This document shows positions 1 to 8,923 of a stretch of DNA of 64,000 nt, piece by piece (position 1 is the stretch's first letter; each line of letters begins with the position of its first letter). The stretch is from Peribacillus frigoritolerans. GTDB taxonomy: Bacteria; Bacillota; Bacilli; Bacillales; DSM-1321. The position numbers were made by a program, and so were the translations under genes. The notes under the pieces were generated by a model. The model saw only the letters and a program-made list of their open reading frames with translations. It did no database searches and was not told where the DNA came from. The stretch spans positions 2,140,001-2,204,000 of the forward strand of contig NZ_CP158190.1 in the NCBI RefSeq assembly GCF_040250305.1, written 5' to 3'.

Positions 1-2
1 GT

Positions 3-191
3 GTTTCTCAAGGAGGCGAGGATTTTCATTTTTATACAGCCAAAAATCCTGAATTAACAGCAACCATGATAGGGTTAGGCTGCGATCTAACGCCTGGTCT
101 GCACCATCCGGATATGAAGTTTAATTTAAAAGCACTTATTTATGGAACGAAAATTTTAATTAACACAGTAATGATGACGGCAGGAGAATAA
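3..191 (+). CDS. M20-family amidohydrolase / N-acyl-L-amino-acid deacylase, C-terminal end
   Basis: Open reading frame that enters from the left edge and stops at 189-191; 62 residues are visible. The stretch GGEDFHFY followed by GLHHPDMKF is the usual C-terminal signature of M20 peptidases/amidohydrolases (metal-binding ED..F and the late LHHP histidines). The N-terminal part lies outside the window. Because an amino-acid permease, a GNAT acyltransferase and an N-succinylamino-acid racemase follow on the same strand, the likely role is removal of the N-acyl (succinyl) group from the L-amino acid. That role is inferred from context; the family call is read from sequence. Confidence 0.8.
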   Translation, partial: VSQGGEDFHFYTAKNPELTATMIGLGCDLTPGLHHPDMKFNLKALIYGTKILINTVMMTAGE

Positions 192-227
192 AATTTTTCA
201 CTTAAAAAATTAATGAAGGGGTGTTTT

Positions 228-1712
228 ATGGAAAATACCGCACAAACATCACAAACCGGGGACCAAACAGCTGCTGAAGAAAAACAACTGGAGCGAAAAC
301 TCAAACCAAGGCATCTTTCCATGATCGCAATCGGCGGAACCATTGGAACAGGGCTATTTTTAGCAAGCGGTTCCATTATTCATACTGCGGGTCCCGGAGG
401 AGCTGTCGCCGCCTATATAATTGCCGGAATCATGGTTTACTTCCTGATGACAAGCTTAGCAGAAATGGCTGCCCTTATTCCTATCACAGGCTCTTTTAGT
501 ACCTATACATCAAGGTTTGTCGATCCGGCTTTAGGATTTGCGATCGGTTGGAACTATTGGTATAACAATGCAATCGTAGTGGCGTTGGAATTAGCAGCCT
601 CCTCCCTTATTATGAAATATTGGCTGCCTTCTGTTCCGGGCATCATTTGGAGCGCATTATTTCTTGCACTCATATTTGGCCTGAATATTTTATCGGTAAA
701 AGGATATGGAGAATCAGAATTCTGGTTTGCCATTATAAAGGTTTTGACGATTATCATCTTTATAGCAGTAGGGTTATTAATGATTCTAGGAATCATGGGA
801 GGGGATGCCGTAGGTTTTGAAAATATCACCAAAGGGGAGGCACCGTTTAAGGGAGGCTTTTTATCCATTATAAGTGTCTTTATGGTGGTCGGGTTTGCCT
901 TTCAAGGCACCGAGTTAGTAGGAATTGCAGCCGGCGAGAGTGAAAACCCGAGAAAAAATATACCAAAGGCCATTAAGCAAATCTTCTGGAGACTGCTCTT
1001 GTTTTATGTATTGGCAATAATCGTGATTGGATTTTTAATAAGCTATAATGATCCGCGTTTGTTAAGCTCGGATATTGAAGATATTGCGGTAAGTCCCTTT
1101 ACGCTAGTTTTTCAAAACGCAGGGCTTGCCATCGCTGCCTCCGTTATGAATGTGGTCATTCTTACTTCCGTTCTTTCTGCGGGCAATTCGGCCATGTACG
1201 GGGCTTCTCGCGTGCTTTGGGTGCTGGCGAAAGAAGGCAAAGCTCCTTCGTTTCTAAAAAAAGTGAATTCAGGCGGCATTCCAGTGAATGCTGTGTACTT
1301 TTCTACCATCGTTGGGATGGCAGCTTTCCTGACCTCTTTTTTCGGTGAAGGTTCGATTTACAATTGGTTATTGAATGCTGCAGGTTTATCCGGCTTTTTA
1401 TCCTGGTTAGGAATTTCGATTACACATTATCGATTCCGGAAGGCATATATTGCACAAGGAAGAGATTTAAAAGATTTGCCTTATGTATCAAAATGGTACC
1501 CATTCGGTCCAATATTAGCGACATTTTTATGTGTTACGGCTATCCTGGGACAAAATTACTCAGCTTTTTTCGGCCCTGAGATTGACTGGTATGGAATTTT
1601 AATTTCTTATATCGGGCTTCCATTATTTTTACTGGCTTTTCTAGGTTATAAAATCGTAAAGAAAACAAAAATGACTCCATTGCAAGAGGCTGATTTCAGT
1701 AAAGTGGAATAA
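228..1712 (+). CDS. APC-superfamily amino acid permease
   Basis: 494-residue integral membrane protein of the amino acid/polyamine/organocation superfamily. The N-terminal IGGTIGTGLFL motif after a charged 30-residue tail, the FQGTELVGIAAGE segment and about twelve hydrophobic segments are typical of AAT-type permeases such as LysP, GabP or RocE, and the length is usual. I start at 228 rather than the in-frame ATG at 213 because AAGGGGTG lies 5 bases before 228. It is 36 bases downstream of the deacylase gene, so probably co-transcribed. It likely imports an amino acid processed by the neighbouring racemase pathway; substrate not determinable. Confidence 0.85.
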   Translation: MENTAQTSQTGDQTAAEEKQLERKLKPRHLSMIAIGGTIGTGLFLASGSIIHTAGPGGAVAAYIIAGIMVYFLMTSLAEMAALIPITGSFSTYTSRFVDPALGFAIGWNYWYNNAIVVALELAASSLIMKYWLPSVPGIIWSALFLALIFGLNILSVKGYGESEFWFAIIKVLTIIIFIAVGLLMILGIMGGDAVGFENITKGEAPFKGGFLSIISVFMVVGFAFQGTELVGIAAGESENPRKNIPKAIKQIFWRLLLFYVLAIIVIGFLISYNDPRLLSSDIEDIAVSPFTLVFQNAGLAIAASVMNVVILTSVLSAGNSAMYGASRVLWVLAKEGKAPSFLKKVNSGGIPVNAVYFSTIVGMAAFLTSFFGEGSIYNWLLNAAGLSGFLSWLGISITHYRFRKAYIAQGRDLKDLPYVSKWYPFGPILATFLCVTAILGQNYSAFFGPEIDWYGILISYIGLPLFLLAFLGYKIVKKTKMTPLQEADFSKVE

Positions 1713-1868
1713 TTTCTTTTGTTGAAAAATAAGAGAGTATTTCGTAAACATAAAGTATTTAAATGATAGCTCCAGTGCCTTGCACGATAAGCCGTCAGCT
1801 GTGGAACTTACTTGTCCATCTTATGTTGGGTCGATCAAGGCGCTTGTGCTTTTCATAGGAGGTTAACC

Positions 1869-2699
1869 ATGACGAATACACATGAAATTGCAATTCGTTC
1901 TCTTCATCGAATTGAAGAGCTAGAGGAAGTAAGAAAGCTAGAATCCGCCATTTGGGGAGAAACCGACTCAATCCCTTCACACCAAACCATAACTGCTGTG
2001 AAAAACGGCGGTTTGGTTATAGGAGCTTATTGCGAGGAGAAACTGATTGGATTTCAATATAGCTTTCCGGGATTCAATGGGCAATCAGCCTATCTTTGTT
2101 CACATATTCTGGGAATTGATGAGCAATATCGCAACAAAGGTATAGGGGAAAAGTTAAAGTCAGCACAACGTGAGGAGGCGATAAAGCTCGGCTATTCCCT
2201 TATTACCTGGACATACGATCCATTAGAAAGTGTTAATGGGTACTTGAATATAGCCAAGCTTGGCGGGGTATGTTCCACTTATATACCAAACTGCTATGGT
2301 GAAATGGAAGATCTTTTAAACAGCGGAATTCCTTCTGACCGCTTTCTTGTCGAATGGCATATTGGTAAAAAGGAGAAAACGGATTCTATCGGACAGGGAA
2401 TGCCGTTGGACTTTATGATAGAAAACTCGCTTATCCAATGGGATGCCATTGAAGAGGGAGTGCCTGTTCCTTCTTTCACTCTTCCGCTGCCTGAACAAGA
2501 ATGTGATACAGCTTTTGTGGCCATTCCAAAGGACTTCCGAACAATAAGAGTCACAAACATTCAAGCGGCCAATGAATGGCGGATGAAAACGAGGGACATT
2601 TTTACCGATTTATTTCAGCAAGGATGGCAGGTAACAAATTTTATGAAGAATTCCATGAAGGAAATTCCCGTTCAGTTTTATGTGCTATCAAGGAAATAA
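1869..2699 (+). CDS. GNAT-family N-acyltransferase of the racemase pathway
   Basis: 276-residue protein with one GNAT fold in the first ~150 residues; QYRNKGIG is the acyl-CoA pyrophosphate-binding motif (Q/RxxGxG/A). The C-terminal half is family-specific and resembles the predicted acetyltransferases encoded beside N-succinylamino-acid racemases in Geobacillus and Bacillus. There the GNAT enzyme succinylates D-amino acids using succinyl-CoA. The start at 1869 is set by AGGAGGT seven bases upstream; an in-frame ATG at 1812 lacks such a site. The next gene begins 97 bases downstream. Function is inferred from family plus gene order. Confidence 0.8.
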   Translation: MTNTHEIAIRSLHRIEELEEVRKLESAIWGETDSIPSHQTITAVKNGGLVIGAYCEEKLIGFQYSFPGFNGQSAYLCSHILGIDEQYRNKGIGEKLKSAQREEAIKLGYSLITWTYDPLESVNGYLNIAKLGGVCSTYIPNCYGEMEDLLNSGIPSDRFLVEWHIGKKEKTDSIGQGMPLDFMIENSLIQWDAIEEGVPVPSFTLPLPEQECDTAFVAIPKDFRTIRVTNIQAANEWRMKTRDIFTDLFQQGWQVTNFMKNSMKEIPVQFYVLSRK

Positions 2700-2796
2700 G
2701 CAGGTTTATATTTAAATATGAATTAACAATAAGCTGCTGTCAGCAATTGAAAATGACTGGGGTAAATAGTTTTATCCCCAAAAGGAGAATCTACTA

Positions 2797-3912
2797 GTGA
2801 AAATTAAACAAGTTAATTTAAGGCATCTGAAGCTTGACTTGCTTCACCCCTTTACAACTAGCTTTGGGACGGAATACAATCGGGATTTTATCCTTGTGGA
2901 AGCAAAAAGCGATGATGGCATTTCCGGTTGGGCTGAATCGGTTGCGATGCTCGACCCACTGTATAATGAAGAGACCTTAAAAACAAACTGGCATATACTC
3001 GAAGATTATCTAATTCCAATTATCCTTAAAAATGAAATCAAGCATCCTGATGAAATTTCCGAAAAATATTTCACCCATATTCGCGGCAATTACATGGCAA
3101 AAGCCGCTTTAGAGGGTGCTGTTTGGGATTTGTATGCTAAAAAACAGGGTGCTTCTCTTTCAAAAGTGTTAGGTGGAACAAAAAAGAAAATTGAAGTTGG
3201 GGTAAGCATCGGAATAAAGGATTCGATTGATTCGACCCTAGATATAATCGAAGCTCGTCTCGGTGAAGGCTATAAACGCTTTAAACTAAAAATCAAACCG
3301 GGCTGGGATGTTGAATTAATAGACAAGGTCCGAAAAGTATATCCTGAAATCCCGCTCATGGCAGATGCAAATTCAGCTTATACCTTACAAGATATAGACC
3401 GGTTATCCGCCTTGGATGATTTTAATTTAATGATGATTGAACAGCCGCTTGCCTATAATGATATCATTGACCATGCAGATTTACAGTCAAGGTTAAAAAC
3501 ACCTATTTGCCTGGATGAAAGCATTCACTCATTAGAGGATGCAAGGAAAGCTATTAAATTGGGCAGCTGTAAAATTATTAATATCAAGATTGGCCGTGTC
3601 GGAGGTTTGACTGAATCCAGGAAAATCCATGATTTATGTCTTGAACATGAAATTCCGCTATGGTGTGGGGGTATGCTGGAATCAGGCATTGGAAGAGCTC
3701 ATAATATTGCAATCACATCACTGCCAAACTTCACTCTTCCCGGCGATACCGCAGCTTCCTCCCTCTATTGGGCAGAAGATATTACCGACCCTGAAGTTAC
3801 AGTGGAAAACGGAATAATCAGTATTCCAGAATTGCCCGGTATTGGCTTTGAACCAAGCATGGAAAAAATCAATAAGTATACTATACACAGTCAAACCTAT
3901 CATTTAAGTTAG
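2797..3912 (+). CDS. N-succinylamino acid racemase / o-succinylbenzoate synthase family enzyme
   Basis: 371-residue enolase-superfamily enzyme of the MenC (OSBS/NSAR) family. The active-site set is complete: K163 and K165 in FKLKIK, metal ligands D190 (MADAN), E215 (IEQPL), D240 (LDES), and K264 (NIKIGR). Positions match characterised NSAR/OSBS proteins almost exactly. The start is GTG at 2797, preceded by AAAGGAG. No other menaquinone gene is nearby, whereas acyltransferase, deacylase and permease genes are, so N-succinylamino-acid racemase is more likely than menaquinone synthesis. A terminator follows about 60 bases downstream. Promiscuous OSBS activity is common in this family and cannot be excluded. 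Confidence 0.88.
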   Translation: MKIKQVNLRHLKLDLLHPFTTSFGTEYNRDFILVEAKSDDGISGWAESVAMLDPLYNEETLKTNWHILEDYLIPIILKNEIKHPDEISEKYFTHIRGNYMAKAALEGAVWDLYAKKQGASLSKVLGGTKKKIEVGVSIGIKDSIDSTLDIIEARLGEGYKRFKLKIKPGWDVELIDKVRKVYPEIPLMADANSAYTLQDIDRLSALDDFNLMMIEQPLAYNDIIDHADLQSRLKTPICLDESIHSLEDARKAIKLGSCKIINIKIGRVGGLTESRKIHDLCLEHEIPLWCGGMLESGIGRAHNIAITSLPNFTLPGDTAASSLYWAEDITDPEVTVENGIISIPELPGIGFEPSMEKINKYTIHSQTYHLS

Positions 3913-3970
3913 AATGTTGATAGAAACGGCTAGTGTAGTTACTTCCTGCAGCATCTATTTTCCTTACATA

Positions 3971-4010
3971 AAGGCATGATTCCCGAAAAAGGGAGCATGC
4001 CTTTTTTTTC
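3971..4010 (+). terminator. Rho-independent terminator after the racemase gene
   Basis: Stem AAGGCATG..TCCC / GGGA.GCATGCCTT with a short A-rich loop, followed by eight T. It closes the racemase operon. Confidence 0.85.
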
Positions 4011-4265
4011 TGCAATCCATTTGCCATTCAAAAAATATATTGTAATTCGACTTTCTGACATGTATTGAACTCCTTTATCCAAGTTTCGTATGAAGTGGTT
4101 TGCGTTATGAGATCTACTTTATCTAGGTATCCCACTTATTCGAGCCTTCTGGGACACTTTTTGTTTAGCAAGGACAAAACAGGACATCGGTCGGAAGGGA
4201 AATATTAATCTGAAGGGAAATAGTAAAGGTAGTTCGGATGTACAAAAAAAGAGGGAGATGGAGCT

Positions 4266-4751
4266 ATGAAGAAATTACTTACTAGTTTGGCAGTATTGGC
4301 AATGGCCCTTGGGATATCTTTTTCCACCGCTTCAGCATCTGCTGGAGGTTTTCACCACCCCGAAAGCTGGGATAAGAATTCTATTTTGCGGAAGGACACT
4401 CATGGGGTGGAGGTCAGAAATATGCAGTATATCCTGAATGTCATGGGTTTTTATACGGATTCTGCAGTGGTTGACGTTGATGGTATCTTTGGACCAAAAA
4501 CCGAAGCGGGAGTGAAGAAATACCAAAAAGAAAACAACTTGAAAGTGGATGGTGTGGTTGGCCCCCGGACGTGGGATAGCTTCTCGCAATATATTAAGAA
4601 GAATGGCAATGAAACATATGGAGCAGGCGGAAACATGGGACTCAGAATTAAATGGAAGTACGACAATTCCTCCTATACATCGGGCTCTAAAGCCTATATT
4701 TACGGTAATGGAGATACATTAAGCGATCAATATCGATTGTATGCAAATTAA
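4266..4751 (+). CDS. Secreted peptidoglycan-binding domain protein
   Basis: 161-residue exported protein. Residues 1-25 form a signal peptide (lysines, hydrophobic core, ASASA cleavage region). Residues ~40-110 form one peptidoglycan-binding type 1 domain: VDGIFGPKTEAGVKKYQ and LKVDGVVGPRTW are the two typical halves. The tail of ~50 residues is unassigned and carries no visible catalytic domain, so this is probably a cell-wall-binding protein rather than an amidase. GAGGGAGATGGAG precedes the ATG. It stands alone between two terminators, so likely monocistronic. Confidence 0.85.
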   Translation: MKKLLTSLAVLAMALGISFSTASASAGGFHHPESWDKNSILRKDTHGVEVRNMQYILNVMGFYTDSAVVDVDGIFGPKTEAGVKKYQKENNLKVDGVVGPRTWDSFSQYIKKNGNETYGAGGNMGLRIKWKYDNSSYTSGSKAYIYGNGDTLSDQYRLYAN

Positions 4752-4775
4752 GATACAGGAAATTCCTTTCATATG

Positions 4776-4812
4776 AAAAACGTGTCCACAAATAGGCACG
4801 TTTTTATTTTTT
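4776..4812 (+). terminator. Terminator after the peptidoglycan-binding gene
   Basis: Stem AAAAACGTG / CACGTTTTT with a 12-base loop and a following T-rich run (TTTTTATTTTTT). Confidence 0.8.
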
Positions 4813-5254
4813 GCTTTCACAAGTTGATTGTATTTGTAAGCTCCTGTTCCTTCTTGGTTATTGTTTGGTCTGATTTTTGATTCCCTTCTAAATAATATTC
4901 CTTCCAGAAGAATCAGTTTAAGTCCAAAAACATAACAGCTGGTCATGATGTTACTGCTGACATAGTGAAAAAATCCATAATCCTTCTGATTCAGAGGAGG
5001 TATTTTTTTATACTTAATTTATTAGCCTATTAAAAATGTTGATATGATCCATTTTTTCGATAGGCAGGGCCTTTAAAATCCATTCATTTTAAATGGAAAA
5101 ATGGTAAAGTTAGAGGGGATTGAAGTTTTCTTTAGAATACTGACCCTCTCCAATCGGGTAGCTGCCGAATGGAAGGAGGGAAATTAATAAATTAATATAT
5201 GATATAAGACTTAGAAAGAAATTTACAAAAAGTATTTGCAGAGGAGTAGCGCAT
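4813..5254. other. Intergenic stretch with a long hairpin upstream of the MerR gene
   Basis: No convincing gene. It holds a strong hairpin at 5025-5065 (GCCTAT...ATAGGC arms extended by AAAAATG/CATTTTT). A second imperfect stem lies at about 5144-5180 (CCCTC...GAGGG), just before the MerR regulator. These may be regulatory leader structures or operators. No poly-T tract follows either. Confidence 0.4.
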
Positions 5255-6082
5255 ATGGACAATTACTTATCAATCAGTGAAATGGCTTCCATTCACAGTA
5301 TCTCAAGACAGACTCTCATTTATTACGATAAAATCGATCTATTTAAACCGGTACATATAGATGAACATGGTTATCGATATTATAGTGCAGTTCAGATTCC
5401 ATTTCTAAGGGAAATTTGCTTTTTGAAGTCGATTGGCATCAAGCTGAATGATATTAAGGATCATATTGGAAACCGAAATTTAACCACTGCCATATCACTT
5501 TTGGAGTTTCATCAAGAATTCATAGAAAAAGAAATAAATGCCTTGATGAATACACGTACATTTATTCAACAAAGATTAATGAAATATTCAGAAGCCAAAA
5601 ATATTAAAAGTGAATTGGATAAACCTATTATAGAAGAATTTCCTGAAAGGCATGTCTTATTTATACCATTTGAAAATGAATTGTGCCGAGAAGAATTACA
5701 TTTAACGCTGATGAAAGCTTGGAATGTATTAAGTAAACATGAGATGCTTCCGTCAGAGGGATTTGGCACGGTAATTTTAAAGGATAAGCTTGGAACGGAT
5801 GATGTTTTCGAGGGTGCGGGAATATATACTGCATTACCTTTTATAGATCCTGATATGGATAACATGATGACGTTGCCTGCTGGGCAATATGCATGTGTGT
5901 ATAAATATGGAATGCCATATAACATTGAGTTTTTAAATGAATTGGTTCAATGGATCAATGAAAATCACTATACAATTATAGGGGACGTTGTGGACGCTTG
6001 CTTATTGGATACGACCTTTTACGAGAATGATAGTAGTGTTGATTTTTGTCAGCTGCAAATCCCTGTAGAGAAAATTACTTGA
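5255..6082 (+). CDS. MerR-family transcriptional regulator with effector-binding C-terminus
   Basis: 275 residues. The N-terminal ~70 residues are a MerR winged helix-turn-helix (SISEMASIHSISRQTLIYYDK, then GYRYYS and the IGIKLNDIK arm). A coiled dimerisation helix (~residues 75-120) follows, then a ~150-residue effector domain resembling GyrI/BmrR ligand-binding folds. MerR proteins activate promoters with an over-long 19-base spacer, and exactly such a promoter lies 16 bases downstream of this gene, ahead of the UbiD operon. It is therefore the likely aromatic-acid-responsive activator of that operon (inferred). AGAGGAG precedes the ATG. Confidence 0.88.
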   Translation: MDNYLSISEMASIHSISRQTLIYYDKIDLFKPVHIDEHGYRYYSAVQIPFLREICFLKSIGIKLNDIKDHIGNRNLTTAISLLEFHQEFIEKEINALMNTRTFIQQRLMKYSEAKNIKSELDKPIIEEFPERHVLFIPFENELCREELHLTLMKAWNVLSKHEMLPSEGFGTVILKDKLGTDDVFEGAGIYTALPFIDPDMDNMMTLPAGQYACVYKYGMPYNIEFLNELVQWINENHYTIIGDVVDACLLDTTFYENDSSVDFCQLQIPVEKIT

Positions 6083-6097
6083 ATTTTCAAATATCCA

Positions 6098-6128
6098 TTG
6101 ACTGTATAGTAGAAATACACTTTAGAAT
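6098..6128 (+). promoter_or_regulatory. MerR-type promoter (19-bp spacer) of the UbiD operon
   Basis: -35 TTGACT at 6098-6103 and -10 TAGAAT at 6123-6128 are separated by 19 bases, too long for unaided sigma-A but diagnostic of MerR-activated promoters. The spacer region holds the dyad TGTAT(6103-6107)..ATACA(6115-6119), a plausible operator for the MerR protein encoded just upstream. Confidence 0.7.
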
Positions 6129-6134
6129 ATCATT

Positions 6135-6148
6135 TGTAACCGATAACA
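6135..6148 (+). promoter_or_regulatory. cre site (CcpA catabolite repression) of the UbiD operon
   Basis: TGTAACCGATAACA matches the cre consensus TGWAANCGNTNWCA at every position. It lies just downstream of the predicted -10, a typical repressing location. Confidence 0.72.
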
Positions 6149-6209
6149 TTTAGGTTATTTGAATGACTATACATAGGATACTGATCACAAAGTGACAGGG
6201 GGATTTATT

Positions 6210-7697
6210 ATGTCTGAAAAAATGAATAAAGTGAGAGATTTACGTTCTGCGCTGGAACTACTGAAGTCGATTCCAGGACAATTGATTGAAACGGATGAAC
6301 CAGTCAATCCTCATGCTGAATTATCTGGGGTGTATCGTCATGTCGGTGCAGGCGGGACAGTGATGCGTCCAACAAAGATCGGACCTGCCATGGTTTTCAA
6401 TCATGTTTTGGGTCATGAAGATTCAAGCGTGGTGATCGGACTTTTAGCCAGCCGGGAAAGAGTCGGCCACATGCTGGATACAAAACCGGAGCTGCTCGGG
6501 TTCCTTTTAAATGAAGCTGTAAAAAATCCAATTGATCCAATCACCATTTCGAATGATAAAGCGAAAGCTCAAGAAGTGGTTCACTATGCAGAAGATCCCG
6601 ATTTCGATATCAGAAAATTAATACCCGCGCCTACGAATACAGAAGAAGATGCAGGCCCGTATATCACCATAGGAATGTGCTATGCCTCCGATTCAGAAAC
6701 GGGTGAATCTGATATAACGATACACCGATTATGTTTACAAAGTAAAGATGAGATGTCCATGTATTTTGTTCCTGGCCGCCATTTAGAAGTATTCCGTGAA
6801 AAGGCTGAAAAAGCAGGAAAACCGTTACCAATTTCCATTAGTATCGGTGTTGACCCTGCTATTGAAGTCGCTGCTTGTTTTGAAGCACCTACGACTCCCC
6901 TGGGCTTTAATGAGTTGAGTGTGGCAGGGGCGATCAGGAAAGAAGCGGTAGAATTGGTCCAATGCTTGACCATTGATGAAAAAGCAATCGCGAATGCTGA
7001 ATATGTAATAGAAGGGGAATTGGTTCCCGGAGTGCGTGTTCGGGAAGATCAAAACACCAATACTGGAAAAGCAATGCCGGAATTCCCTGGTTATACAGGT
7101 TCAGCTGTTGCGGACCTGCCTCTAATCAAAGTGAAAGCCGTAACGCACCGAGTCAATCCAATCATGCAAACAGTTATTGGTCCAAGTGAGGAGCATGTTA
7201 ATATGGCTGGCATTCCAACTGAAGCAAGCATTTTGCAAATGGTGGAAAAGTCCATGCCAGGCAAATTATTGAATGTATATGCCCATACTTCAGGAGGAGG
7301 TAAATACATGGCTGTTCTTCAATTCAAGAAAAGTCAGCCAAGTGATGAAGGGCGCCAAAGACAAGCTGCACTATTGGCATTCTCTGCCTTTTCTGAACTT
7401 AAGCATGTATTCATCGTGGATGAAGATGTGGATCCCTTCGATAGCAATGATGTTTTATGGGCGTTAAATACTCGTTACCAAGGTGATGTTGATACGGTTT
7501 TCATTCCTGGAGTGCGCTGTCACCCGTTAGATCCTACACAAGATCCCGCATACAGCCCTACCATTCAGGAAAAGGGAATTTCCTGTAAAACCATTTTTGA
7601 CTGCACAGTACCATTTCATTTAAAAGATGAATTTAAAAGGTCCGAATTTAAAGAGGTGGATCCAAGTCGATTCGTTCCTGGATTTTCCAATGCATAA
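6210..7697 (+). CDS. UbiD-family (de)carboxylase, hydroxyarylic acid decarboxylase C-type subunit
   Basis: 495-residue UbiD-superfamily decarboxylase, which uses prenylated FMN and divalent metal to decarboxylate aromatic or unsaturated acids. The region TIHRLCLQ..MYFVPGRH and the catalytic-acid motif AEYVIEGELVPG (E...E of the R-E-E triad) are present. It is most like the C subunit of non-oxidative hydroxybenzoate/vanillate decarboxylases (BsdC/VdcC). Start at 6210 follows AGGGGGA. A UbiX-type cofactor enzyme follows, and catechol cleavage genes lie downstream, so decarboxylation of a dihydroxybenzoate to catechol is likely; exact substrate unknown. Confidence 0.85.
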   Translation: MSEKMNKVRDLRSALELLKSIPGQLIETDEPVNPHAELSGVYRHVGAGGTVMRPTKIGPAMVFNHVLGHEDSSVVIGLLASRERVGHMLDTKPELLGFLLNEAVKNPIDPITISNDKAKAQEVVHYAEDPDFDIRKLIPAPTNTEEDAGPYITIGMCYASDSETGESDITIHRLCLQSKDEMSMYFVPGRHLEVFREKAEKAGKPLPISISIGVDPAIEVAACFEAPTTPLGFNELSVAGAIRKEAVELVQCLTIDEKAIANAEYVIEGELVPGVRVREDQNTNTGKAMPEFPGYTGSAVADLPLIKVKAVTHRVNPIMQTVIGPSEEHVNMAGIPTEASILQMVEKSMPGKLLNVYAHTSGGGKYMAVLQFKKSQPSDEGRQRQAALLAFSAFSELKHVFIVDEDVDPFDSNDVLWALNTRYQGDVDTVFIPGVRCHPLDPTQDPAYSPTIQEKGISCKTIFDCTVPFHLKDEFKRSEFKEVDPSRFVPGFSNA

Positions 7698-7744
7698 GCT
7701 TCTATAAAGTTTCGATTCAATGACTAATGTAAGGAGGGGAATTA

Positions 7745-8320
7745 ATGAAAATCATTGTTGGAATAACAGGAGCGACTGGAGCCATTTTCGGAATTAGGAT
7801 TCTTCAGATGCTTAAAAGCAGTGAAGTGGAGACCCATTTAATCATGTCCCCGTGGGCACATGCCACCATTCAACATGAAACACCATATTCTGTTAAAGAC
7901 GTGGAGGGATTAGCTGATCATTCCTATTCTTACAAAGATCAAGCTGCAAGAATATCAAGTGGATCATACCGGGTTGATGGCATGATCGTAGCACCTTGCA
8001 GTATGAAAACACTAGCTTCCATTCGCATGGGACTAGCGGATAATTTACTAACGCGATCTGCTGACGTCATGTTGAAAGAAAGAAAAAAATTATTACTAAT
8101 GACAAGAGAAACCCCTCTGAATACGATTCATTTGGAGAATATGACGGCGCTTTCCAAAATGGGGACCATTATATTCCCTCCGATGCCAGCCTTCTATAAT
8201 CATCCTGAGAATGTTAACGATATCATTGATCATCTGGCTTATCGGGCGTTAGATCAATTTGAAATCGATACTCACGGCGCGAAACGGTGGAACGGAATGA
8301 AAAATCGCACCAAAATATAA
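7745..8320 (+). CDS. UbiX-family flavin prenyltransferase
   Basis: 191-residue flavoprotein of the UbiX/Pad1/BsdB family. GITGATGAIFGIRILQML is the N-terminal FMN-binding loop; PCSMKTLASIRMGLADNLLTRS and the LMTRETPLN segment are family signatures. Such enzymes attach a dimethylallyl group to FMN, making the cofactor for UbiD-type decarboxylases. The gene begins 47 bases after the UbiD gene with AAGGAGGGG, so the two form a functional pair. Length is normal for the family. Confidence 0.92.
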   Translation: MKIIVGITGATGAIFGIRILQMLKSSEVETHLIMSPWAHATIQHETPYSVKDVEGLADHSYSYKDQAARISSGSYRVDGMIVAPCSMKTLASIRMGLADNLLTRSADVMLKERKKLLLMTRETPLNTIHLENMTALSKMGTIIFPPMPAFYNHPENVNDIIDHLAYRALDQFEIDTHGAKRWNGMKNRTKI

Positions 8321-8355
8321 CAGATTACTAGGGAATTAATGAAAAAGGTGAAAAA

Positions 8356-8817
8356 ATGAATGGGATGGAAATGCCAGTTGAGGTATTCGACTTGTTAAAT
8401 GGTAAAGAACTTGTCGACAAGCAGCATGAAGCCATGATGCTGTTGACGATAAGTGAAGAAGGCTGGCCTCATACAGCAATGATTAGCGTAGGTGAGATCG
8501 TAGCGGTAAGCAGGACCGAATTAAGGATTGGCCTATGGCCGAATACTTCGACTACAGCCAATGTCATTCGTACCCATAAAGCTACACTGGTTTTGTTTTG
8601 GAAAGGTAAAGCACAATATATTCGCCTTTCATTAGAGAGATTAAAAGAGCTGCCAAATGTCCAATACAAAAGAGTAAGATTCCACGCAAAAATTGTGGAG
8701 GCACGGGAGGATATGGCTAAGTATGCTGAAATAACTTCTGGAATTAAAATCGACTTGAAAAACCCTAAAGAAGTTGTTGAACGTTGGAGTGAGACCATAG
8801 AGGATCTCCTTCAATAA
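8356..8817 (+). CDS. Pyridoxamine 5'-phosphate oxidase-like FMN-binding split-barrel protein
   Basis: 153 residues resembling the PNPOx-like split-barrel family: an N-terminal strand pattern ending MMLLTISEEGWPHTAMIS and a central LRIGLWPNTSTTANVI segment. It lies 35 bases after the UbiX gene and is probably the third gene of the decarboxylase operon. The canonical third subunit (BsdD/VdcD, ~75 residues) is not seen, so this protein occupies its position without being homologous as far as I can tell. It might bind flavin or protect the prenyl-FMN cofactor, but that is speculation. Confidence 0.65.
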   Translation: MNGMEMPVEVFDLLNGKELVDKQHEAMMLLTISEEGWPHTAMISVGEIVAVSRTELRIGLWPNTSTTANVIRTHKATLVLFWKGKAQYIRLSLERLKELPNVQYKRVRFHAKIVEAREDMAKYAEITSGIKIDLKNPKEVVERWSETIEDLLQ

Positions 8818-8871
8818 AATTCCCAGGTACCGACTTTAAGTTACTGAGAAATCAAAATTATCAAATTATGA

Positions 8872-8899
8872 TTGAAATAAATAGAACTTCATGTAAAAT
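8872..8899 (+). promoter_or_regulatory. Sigma-A promoter of the first leader RNA
   Basis: TTGAAA (8872-8877), 16-base spacer ending in TG, then TAAAAT (8894-8899). The same arrangement precedes the second leader RNA. Confidence 0.6.
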
Positions 8900-8923
8900 G
8901 GAATCATTACATGTATTTATAAT

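Noticed and set aside
2797..3912. Muconate cycloisomerase of the catechol pathway
   Set aside because: Lacks the AWTLASGD and ELFGPLLF segments seen in the gene at 12947; active-site numbering fits the NSAR/OSBS family.
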